The position numbers and the translations under genes are program-made. Under the pieces are notes generated by a model. The model did not search any database. It saw nothing but the letters and a program-made list of their open reading frames with translations, and was not told the origin of the DNA. 64,000 bases of DNA from Adiantum capillus-veneris (taxonomy: Eukaryota > Streptophyta > Polypodiopsida > Polypodiales > Pteridaceae), in the NCBI GenBank assembly GCA_014529385.2, contig CM043959.1, positions 46,641,928-46,705,927 of the forward strand, read 5' to 3'. Shown here piece by piece: positions 56,117 through 64,000 of the stretch. The number at the start of each line of letters is the position of its first letter. Within the stretch, counting starts at the first letter, position 1.

Positions 56117-56703
56117 AATTGGCTCTAAAATTGGTAAAGTTCCTTAATTCACACTTCTCTTTGTAGAAATATTACTAGACCGGTCTCTAGCAGTAGGGTT
56201 TCTATTTTGATATCGCAAATACATCAAGAAAATTACGCTTGCAAAACCCTGACCTGATACCTTTTATGGAGCACCCAACCTCCCAATCAATAGCAAATTG
56301 AGATGCAACATGCACAAAATCACTTGGTGGCTATAAGTTTATAGCTGCTTGTTTAGTCAAAATCTACTCGAATCAATATTTTATCGTACTTTTGACAAAA
56401 AATCCTATTTTGCTTGTAATATGCACAAATCAAATCCAATTTGGATTTTGAAAAGACCAATATGCTCGTAGGGATTAATGCTAACTCCGATATTGACGGG
56501 AGCAAAGCGAACCCCGAACCCCGACGGCCTCTAAAACACCAGGGACCGAATGGCGCGCCTCGAGCCTGTCATGGTAAAGCAAACAGGGGGCACCACCTAG
56601 CTTCAGCGGCTAGGACGCAAACAACACACCACCATAACAAAGTTTTCATCCAAGAGAGATGGATGCTTGGGAGTAATGATGAAGAGAAAGGGAAATGAGA
56701 TCA

Positions 56704-56791
<88 letters not shown>

Positions 56792-58106
56792 GGTATGGCG
56801 GCTTAGTACTTAGGCACCACAGAAGGATGGCGAATCCGCACAACCTTCACACATACACAAGCTCACTCCAAACACAAGACTAGGTGGCGATTCCGCACAT
56901 CTCACATGGGAAAAACATTGCAGGAAAACATACTCACAAAACCTCAAGCTTATTTAGAGAATAAGGCGATGAAATGGGGAGCATAGGGTAGGGGAATGAG
57001 AAGGGAGAGAGTGGTAGAGCACATGGCGGATAGGTGGGAGTTGATGGCGAAGACTCGCACGAGGGTTATGGCCATCATCCTTCATTTAGTTGCCCTTCAT
57101 CTTCCATAGCCAAGGGTGTAGAGGTCATGCTCAAGACAAGCATGGTGATTGCGGTCATGGTGATGGTGTGGGTGTGTGTGTGCACTAGGCACACACAGTG
57201 CATAGTGTGTTCTTTGGTGATGTTGTGTGTCTTTAGTGTGATGGTGACCCCTCTTTATATAGGGGAGGAAGGGGGAGAAATTTTAGAATTTAGAAATGAA
57301 GAAATCATTATCTACATAGGCCATGTGACTGTGGGCCCCACTTGTCTGGCTGTGTGTATATGTGCCAGAATAGCAGTCTCATGAGAGAGAGACTAAGAGA
57401 GAGAGATGGGTTGATGAAAAAAAAGTGAGAGGTGACATGGAGAATAAAGTAATTACAAGAGGGGAGAGTGTTCAGAGGTGAATCTGTGTGCAGATGTGTG
57501 TGAACACAAGAAAAATCAGGTAACCACCGGGTGGGGATGGGTCTGTGGGCACCTTTTTCAGTGAAACTGAGTGTGCGTGAGTGTGGGGGAGGTTATTTAG
57601 CTACAAGACAAGAGACATGGCGCCCTTTAGAGAGAGAGGGGGGTATTTGGGTCATGGGATATGATAGGAGAGAGAAAGAGGGGGTGGGGTATACTATTTT
57701 GGAAGATAGGGTAAGTTGCATGTGAGTTAGGGTGCATTATTTGTGAGTTATAATGCATTATTGGTGAGAGGTGGGGTAGCTTGAGGGGAGAGAGAAAGGA
57801 GAAAGGACAAGGGGAAGAGAGAGGGGGTTGACCTTTTGAGTGGAGGAGAGGAAAAGGGACACACGGTGGGGCAACAGTGAAGAAAAAGGAGGCAAGGTGG
57901 AGATGGGCTGCCCCGCAGGCATGAGGTGGCCTATTTTACCTTTCTTATATATTTACATAATCATACTTTATTTTTTTTTCTTACTTTTCCAATGCCTTTT
58001 ATCACTCCCTCCCTAAGAGGAGGTTTCCATGGGGTGGGGACAAGAGAAGAGGGGTATGGGAGCTTGGCTTGTGAAAAGCCCCCATCAATATCAATCTGGA
58101 CTAAAT
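56117..58106. other. Intergenic DNA, no gene recognised
   Basis: Contains (GA)n at 56705-56785 and, from about 57100 to 57900, GT-rich and GAGAG-rich DNA. No frame looks like a known protein. Confidence 0.5.
56705..56785. repeat. (GA)n microsatellite
   Basis: About 40 uninterrupted GA units ending in GGGAGGGGG. Confidence 0.98.
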
Positions 58107-59215
58107 CTATGTCAGGGGTTCACGGATCGTGATCCATGTATCCTAGTGTCAGATTGAATTGAGACTTGGTAGACATGTCCCTCACAGTCTCTTGATCCCT
58201 ACTATATGGTTTATATGTGGTTTGAATCCCTTTAGATCACCCAAAAGTCACTTCCTAGGTTCATTTGGTGGTTTTTTGCCTTGAATGACTTTTGTCCTAT
58301 TTGCATCACTTGTTGAAGTTTTTGGGTACCCTTGCTTTTGGATAAGTTGTTTGTATTAGGCTGTATACTCTCTGTCCAAAGATTTATTAGGGGAACATGA
58401 ATTGCAATCCATGTTCCATCAGATCTAAACCCCAAACTTGGTTTGGTGATTACTTGCAGTCTACCACCACTTATTTTTGGATTTGGAAAATTTTTCTTGA
58501 TCAAAGGAAAATTTTTGTGTCTGCCCTATGATTTTTGACTTGCATCTGGCATTTTGGTGATTTGGTCAACTTTTTGTTGTTTTTTGTTGTGACACCTTTT
58601 AAAAACGTTGTCCCACATATTGTCAGTTTCTCACTGCTCAAATCTCAGCTTCAGATGCTTCTTAGTTCATGAATCATGATCCATGTTCCATCACATCTGA
58701 ACATGAAATTTGGTAAAGCTGTATGTTTGCACCCTGTAGATATTAGATTTCCACTTACTTTTGGATTTGGATTCCAAAAATTGAAAAAGCCTAAATTTTG
58801 GCCTATTTTCAATGTTTTAGTGTCTTTTGTCCAGTTTCTTAATTTGGATGTGTTTTATGTGTCAATTTTCCACCAAAAGTGTATATCTAGTGATCTGGAA
58901 TCTTCGGAGGACCATTTGGTACAAGTTCCTGTCCAAAATGCCTCAAGGGGTCATGGATCATGATACATGTTCCTACACTATTTGGCTTCAAATTTTCCAA
59001 ATCGGCTCTCCCTAGTTTGGTTTATCCCTTGTTGCACTTATTTTTGGGTTTGTATCAGTTGTTGATTTCTAACTATCAAATTTTCTAAATTTCAGAGTTT
59101 ATGGTCTCGCCTACCAAAATATGGTTTTGGCAATTTTTCCCCTGATCTTGTTTGCCCAGTTTGATGGTTGTAGATGGTACCTAACCTACTTCTAAGTACT
59201 AAAATGAAAAGGCTT
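58107..59215. repeat. Four-unit tandem array, period about 275 bp, with palindromic core
   Basis: The motif TCATGGATCATGATCCATGTTCC, in diverged forms, recurs with its ATGT end at 58136, 58411, 58683 and 58967, so periods are 275, 272 and 284. Around it the units share further order: a TTTGG block, CACTTATTTTTGGATTTGG about 85 bp later, then TTTTTGCC/TTTTGGCC. The best core, ATCATGATCCATG near 58671, contains an inverted repeat. Units are strongly diverged, so the array is old. No coding sequence. Confidence 0.7.
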
Positions 59216-59258
59216 ATAAATAAAAACCAAAAAATGGTGCAAAAATGAAAGAAAAATA

Positions 59259-59486
59259 TGTTGGAATTAGGGTTTTAAGAAAACACACACAACTTGGAGA
59301 CGACGAAGGAAGCTCAAGACACACAATAGAGAGTGTATTACTTAGTGTGCAATGGAAAGATAAGGTAGCCCTAGAGTGATAGGCGTATATACAATGCATG
59401 GGGGAAAAACCTCCTAGCAAGGGGAAAAAATGTCCGGCGGTCCTAAGTGTTTTCACACACATCACTACCACATGTATATGCTAACA
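59259..59486 (-). repeat. 3' LTR of element G
   Basis: 228 bp; the plus strand runs TGTTGGAATTAGGGTT to ATATGCTAACA. The start matches 63975 onward. Confidence 0.88.
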
Positions 59487-59498
59487 AATCCCCCAGGA
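59487..59498 (-). other. Polypurine tract of element G
   Basis: The minus strand reads TCCTGGGGGATT directly before the LTR start TGTTAGCATATAC. Confidence 0.8.
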
Positions 59499-60187
59499 GT
59501 GATGCGGTGAATGAGAGCTAGCACATCAAGTATAGGGAAGTCCCATGCCCTAAGGACATGATCGGTCCACAAAGGGGAGTAAGCCCAAAGCTTTGAACTT
59601 CTCATGAGACAATGCCTTTGTGAAAAGGTCTGCAAGGTTGTCATGTGTTGGCACATAAGCCAAGATAATCTCTCATGCTGAGAGCCTCTCCCTAACATAG
59701 TGATGATACACCTCAATGTGCTTTGTGCAAGCATGAAAAATTGGGTTCCTTGAAACTATCAATGCACTCTGGCTGTCAGTATAGATAGTGTTGGTAGTGT
59801 CCTATTCAACACCCAAATCAGCCATAAGGCGTCTGAGCCATACACACTCAATCCTAGCTGTGAGACTGCCCTGTACTCAGCCTCACAACTGGAAGTGGCC
59901 ATAGTAGGTTGCTGCTTGCTTAACCATGATATGCATGAGCTACCAAGCATGAAAAAAAAACCACTTGTGGACACTCATATGTCAAAACAAACAGCCCAAT
60001 CTGAGTCCAAAAAAGCATGTAAATTTGGCGGCAATGATCTCCCCTTGGGATAAAACAAGCCAAGAAGTAAAGTGCCAATCAAGTAGCAAAACATCCTCTT
60101 AACAATCTGCCAATGCTTAGACCCTCGGCTATGCATGAATCTGTTGACTGTGAGACTGCAAACTGAATATTTGGCCTCTTGTTGCAT
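59499..60187 (-). pseudogene. Element G RNase H
   Basis: Pieces in several frames: HWQIVKRMFCYLIGTLLLGL and PNLHAFLDSDWAVCFDI (60187-59975), then TSGFFFMLGSSCISWLSKQQ and TMATSSCEAEYRAVSQ (59974-59880), then a tail near 59700-59520 recognisable as a copia end. SDSDWA and SSCEAEY are the copia RNase H motifs. Frame breaks lie near 59975 and 59740. Confidence 0.85.
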
Positions 60188-60979
60188 AAATAAATGAAGC
60201 AGACAACAATAGTTTGGTAAAGAGTGACATCGGCAGGATCACTAGCATCACGCAGACTCAATTTCAAACCTATTTCCATGGGAGTGGTTATATGTTTGCA
60301 ATCCTCATATCCAAACTTATATAGAAATGTCTCTATGTAACTTTTCTGACACAAGGCTATACCACCATCACACTGCTTAAACTGTATACCCAAGTAATGA
60401 TGCAATAGCCCCAAATCTTTCATCTTGAAAGTAGCATTCAAATCATCCTTAAATTCAGCAATATGTCTCTCATTTGGTCCAGTGATCAGAAAATCATCTA
60501 CATAGAGAACCACAATGAGAAGTACATCACCCTCACGCTTTACATACAATGTGCTTTCTATTGAATTGTTACAAAAGCCTCATTTGACCAAATGAGTGTC
60601 AACCTTCTCATACTACTTCAACCCATACAAAGATTTCTTACATTTTCACACTTTATCCTTCTGTCCTTTCTTGACAAAATTGTGAGGCTTCATTACATAA
60701 ACTTACTCAAATATGTCACCATTCAAGAAAGTAGTAACAATGCACATAGAAAATGCATAGTAGTCATATGACAAGTGGAAGCAAAAGTCTCTTTATAATC
60801 TATGCCTTTTTGTTGTGCATAACCTTTTGCAACAACTCAAGCCTTATAGCAATCATTCTCACCATCTGACTTGCATTTCAATTTGTAAACCCACTTTGTA
60901 CCAATGGCCTTTTTGCCAGGAGTCAAATCACATAAAGTCCATGTGTCATTTTCTATAAGTGCATCATATTTAGATTGCA
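60079..60979 (-). pseudogene. Element G reverse transcriptase
   Basis: The N-terminal part is broken (near 60979-60700: KYDALIENDTWTLCDLTPGK, GTKWVYKLKCKSDGEN, VVAKGYAQQKGIDYKETFA). The catalytic part is open from 60549: VLLIVVLYVDDFLITG (Y-V-DD box), MKDLGLLHHYLGIQFKQCD, KSYIETFLYKFGYEDCKHIT. It fits plant copia RT closely. The middle (about 60550-60700) has stops and probably a deletion. Confidence 0.88.
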
Positions 60980-62019
60980 TCATTTTGAATTATGTGCTTC
61001 ATAAAAAGGAAGAGGTTCTTGAACATCATGTAAGCTAGACACAGCCAAAGCATAACAATCTGATGCATGGTGAGAACCTGAACGGGTACAACTAGACAAA
61101 GATGCATCCAATTTACTATCATGCAAGGTATGCACCAACCATTTAGTCATACCTCTAGCCTGCCCATTCTCAGCCCTTTCCTCACCATGTACATTTGCAT
61201 CAGTAATAGGTTGATCTGTAACATTTTCAAAAACCCCCATAGGTTGTACATTTGCCTCATTGGAATTTACATTCAAACTTCCACCACTAAAAAGAGGCAA
61301 CAAAGTGTCATAAATGTCCTGTGAGCTTACATTAATGTCTCTAGTACATGACAGCAAGGGCTGAGCAGAATCTTCCACAAACACAACATCCCGTGAGACC
61401 AAGATACACTTTGTTTGCGGATGATACAACGAGTAACCTTTTCTTTCGGCACTATAACCAACAAAAATACATTTGATAGCCTTATCATCCAATTTCTTGC
61501 GTTGTTTTTGTGGCACCAAATCGTAGGACACTTGTTTAGTACATAAGTGGAACACATGATGGCCTCAAGCCAAATTGAATGAGGCAAACCTTGACTCTTA
61601 ACCATACATGGTTCCATTTCCGTAAGTGACCTATTTTTTCTCTTAGCAACACCATTTTGTTGAGGCGTATAAGACACTATAAATTGGTGTTTTATCCCAT
61701 GACTAGCCAAAAATGCATTAAATTCATGAGACATATACTCCCCCCCTTGATTGGAATGGAGGTTGCCCATAGTACATTTTGAGACCTTTTCATCCATAGC
61801 CAAAAATTGCTTGAAGCACAAAAACACTTCGAACCTAGCTTTTAGCAGATATACACATGCATGTCTGTAGTAATCATCAATGAAAGTCACAAAGTACAAG
61901 TAATTGCCCAAGGACGGAGTTTGCATGGGTCCACAAACATCACTATGCACAAGGTACAACCTACATGTGGCCCTAGCTGAACCATTCTTTGGAAACTTAG
62001 AACATTGCATTTTACCCAA
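60980..62019 (-). pseudogene. Element G integrase
   Basis: The core is open from 62019: LYLVHSDVCGPMQTPSLGNY carries the first Asp, and YFVTFIDDYYRHACVYLLK follows. The second block reads GNLHSNQGGEYMSHEFNAFL, with Asn where Asp is usual. The third reads YTPQQNGVAKRKNRSLTEME, with Lys where the catalytic Glu should be. Two of three catalytic residues are therefore lost. The C-terminal part (KAIKCIFVGYSAERKGYSLY, KCILVSRDVVFVED) lies in another frame to 60980. Confidence 0.9.
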
Positions 62020-62561
62020 AATACAGCTTCAAGAGGTGGCAAAGAAGCAACCATATTAGATTTTTGCAAACAAAGAAAACTGGAAAAATTCAGATGCCTA
62101 AAACGTGCATGCCAAAGTTTTGCATCCGAAAAAGCCTTAGAATCCACAACTCCATTTTCAAAATTTTGCCCACACTTGTCGTACAAAGTGATCTTATATA
62201 GCCCTCGACATGAAATGCCAGATGCAACAATTTCATCACCAAAACTGAGATCATGTATTGTACATATGTCATCCACAAATTTGACTACAACACCAAATCT
62301 AGCAAGCGCAGATAGAGAGAAAAGATTCTTCTTAATCAAAGATACATACAATGCATCAACAAGTGTGAAAGAACTACCATTTGCAGCAGTAAGCACAATC
62401 TTTCCAACTCCCTTGATTGGATAAGATGCATTGTTGGCACAAGTGACTGAATTCCTATGAGAGACATCCTCGAGAGAGGTAAATAAGTCACGATGAGAGG
62501 TAATGTGCTTTCTAGCACCACTATCAAAGTACCACACTTGAGCATTTGCAACAACTAACAA
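61990..62561 (-). pseudogene. Element G protease and pre-integrase region
   Basis: Open from 62561: VWYFDSGARKHITSHRDLFT keeps the catalytic D-S-G, followed by VGKIVLTAANGSSFTLVDAL and KKNLFSLSALARFGVVVKF. The pre-integrase block KLWHARFRHLNFSSFLCLQK keeps the first His pair of the copia zinc module. The frame runs out after about 61990 and the integrase frame takes over. Confidence 0.88.
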
Positions 62562-63617
62562 ACATGCATCATGGACATTAGGATCATAAGTGCACTCTTC
62601 ACTAAAAGCCCATTCTGCATCAAGATCAACATCACAATTTCCTTTCGCAAAAGACTTAACAATAGCTTCATTGTAGTCGAACCAGCATTAGTAGTGGAAC
62701 CAACCTCTTTCTCCTTAGCCTCTTTGGCCTTCAACTCAGAACACTGCTTGATTAAGTGATCATTAGCTTTACAATAATGGAAACGCGTCTTATTTTTGTC
62801 CTTATCACCAAATTTTTCAGATGAATTGTTGCCAACAGAAGCATTAGGAACATGTGATTTACCACTTGCATAAGAACCACGGGAAGTGACTACATTATTG
62901 TTTCCACCTTTTCTTTGAGGAATAATAAAGGCTCGTTCAACTGCAGGCTGTCTAATCCCTTTTTTTTGGAAACAAACTCTTGCAAAAACAATGTGCATAA
63001 TACATCAAACTTGACAACTTTAGGATTTCCTTGGGTCATAAGTCTCCAAGTACTAGCAAAAGTCTGGTAAGAATTCGGCAAGGCATCAAGAATAGTCTGC
63101 ACAAGGAAACTGTCAGAAATGACTTCACCTGGAAAAATTAGTATCTCATTGATATCCTTGATACCAGCAACGAAAGTGTCCATATCATCTTCCTCATGCA
63201 TAATCTTTGACTCCAGCTCTTTACGCAGCAATGCAATTTTTGCCTCATTGCAACTTGCCTAAAGACCAGCCAGAATATCCCAAGCCTGTTTTTTTAAGAT
63301 TTTGTTGAACAAATTTGGGGAGTGATAGTGCGCTTCACAGACAACAAAATCAATGCATGAGCATGTGCATCTTTTACATCCCAACGAGCTTGCTCAACCG
63401 TAGGCAAAACAACTCTAACAGTAGCAGGACGTCCAACATCCTCAACATTGCCTATATCCTCAGAACCAGGACGTACATCAATGCCCTGCACAATGTTCTA
63501 AATGCCCTTTGACACAAGAACATGTTGCATCACACAATCCCACATAGGGTAATTGTCCCCATCCAATCTGTCCTCAACAACACACATCTTGAACACATCT
63601 GTGTTGTTGTCAGCCAT
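62562..63617 (-). pseudogene. Element G Gag
   Basis: Starts at ATG 63617 (MADNNTDVFKMCVVEDRLDG, then NYPMWDCVMQHVLVSKGI), meets a TAG near 63500, continues with VEQARWDVKDAHAHALILLS and, one stop later, LRKELESKIMHEEDDMDTFV, GEVISDSFLVQTILDALPNS. The zinc knuckle reads RFHYCKANDHLIKQC, with Phe in place of the first Cys. Typical copia Gag in order and length, broken by at least two stops and a frameshift. Confidence 0.85.
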
Positions 63618-63960
63618 GGTAAATGATGCACCTGATGTGAAAACTGCCCAAAAAGAGGAGAAACAGAGTGGAAACAAAACATGCTATATACCACAAACCG
63701 TAGAAGATTGTACGGAACCTATTATGCAAAAAATGGGCATTGAAAAAAATTCTACACAAAATGACAGAATAGCTTATGCAGTATTGTCTGTAGTGGAAAT
63801 CTAGGCCGGAATGAGCCCGAATTAGAAATCTAAGCAGAGCAAGCTCTTCAACCTCCATATTTGTCAAACTTTGAACGCTTTCCAAAGCTCACAAAAATCA
63901 AAGAAAGTGAGCAGGCATGTGTTCGAGCTGCTGGCGACTAAGCCTGGGAGGACACAACTT

Positions 63961-63972
63961 GCTATGATACCA
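63961..63972 (-). other. Primer binding site of element G (one mismatch)
   Basis: The plus strand GCTATGATACCA is the reverse complement of TGGTATCATAGC, one base off the initiator-Met site, two bases from the LTR. Confidence 0.8.
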
Positions 63973-63974
63973 AT

Positions 63975-64000
63975 TGTTGGAATTAGGGTTGCAGGAAAAC
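63975..64000 (-). repeat. 5' LTR of element G, cut by the window end
   Basis: The last 26 bases start TGTTGGAATTAGGGTT, as in the left LTR. Confidence 0.85.

Larger units (their letters stand above)
59259..64000 (-). mobile_element. Element G: Ty1/copia retrotransposon, decayed, cut by the window end
   Basis: On the minus strand the order is LTR (from 63975 beyond the window), primer site, gag, protease, integrase, RT, RNase H, purine tract, LTR (59259-59486): the copia order. Stops, frameshifts and substituted catalytic residues in integrase show it is inactive. The right LTR begins at 63975 with the same TGTTGGAATTAGGGTT as the left LTR, so only about 200 bp of the element should lie outside the window. 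Confidence 0.93.

Overview
The window looks like nuclear DNA of a land plant with a large, repeat-rich genome. The signs are several Ty3/gypsy and Ty1/copia LTR retrotransposons, most primed by initiator-Met tRNA (TGGTATCAGAGC-type sites), long (CT)n, (AT)n and (GA)n microsatellites, a LINE tail, and one short gene that resembles the plant-only plastid RIQ/DUF1118 family. The lineage within plants cannot be read from this sequence. No intact autonomous transposon is present.

Positions 1-29852 form a nested stack of retrotransposons. The outermost is element D (minus strand, gypsy, Tat-like, 543-29852, 220-bp LTRs). D carries a 1.45-kb LTR-like insert, E (2218-3662), and element C (7253-28599, plus strand, TSD CAAAG, no pol). 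C was hit by gypsy element B (8293-21516, TSD GGATT) and by element A1 (22209-28188, TSD AAAAA). B was hit by a compound minus-strand A insertion (8948-17011, TSD TGGAT) and by an A element that shrank to a solo LTR (17862-19102, TSD ACATG). Exact 5-bp duplications support every step except D and E.

Family A is the most unusual object. Its 1.2-1.28-kb LTRs end in a perfect 12-bp palindrome containing a G-box (TGTCACGTGACA). It has gag, a zinc knuckle and a protease-like region, but no reverse transcriptase, RNase H or integrase. In their place is a His/Asp-rich repeat followed by a conserved domain I do not recognise. The two minus-strand copies lack the gag core and protease, and join a coiled coil directly to the His/Asp region.

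Positions 29853-34171 hold tandem duplications and microsatellites. Element H (34177-43079, TSD CTTGC) is an LTR element with about 4.8 kb of internal DNA and no recognisable pol. Inside it sits F (35358-39144, minus, TSD TGTCA), an internally deleted copia element that keeps a 412-codon ORF. A 676-bp deletion derivative of the H family, H2, lies at 50253-50928 (TSD AGTCA). Positions 43085-50252 are mostly unrecognised, with microsatellites and a probable hAT transposase remnant.

The only candidate host gene is at 51135-51644. It is followed by a tandem repeat array (52274-52956), a decayed minus-strand gag-like region (54508-56116), microsatellites, a four-unit array with a period near 275 bp (about 58107-59215), and a decayed copia element G (59259 to beyond the window end). 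Elements A, C, F and H all lack working pol genes, so any movement would need enzymes supplied in trans.
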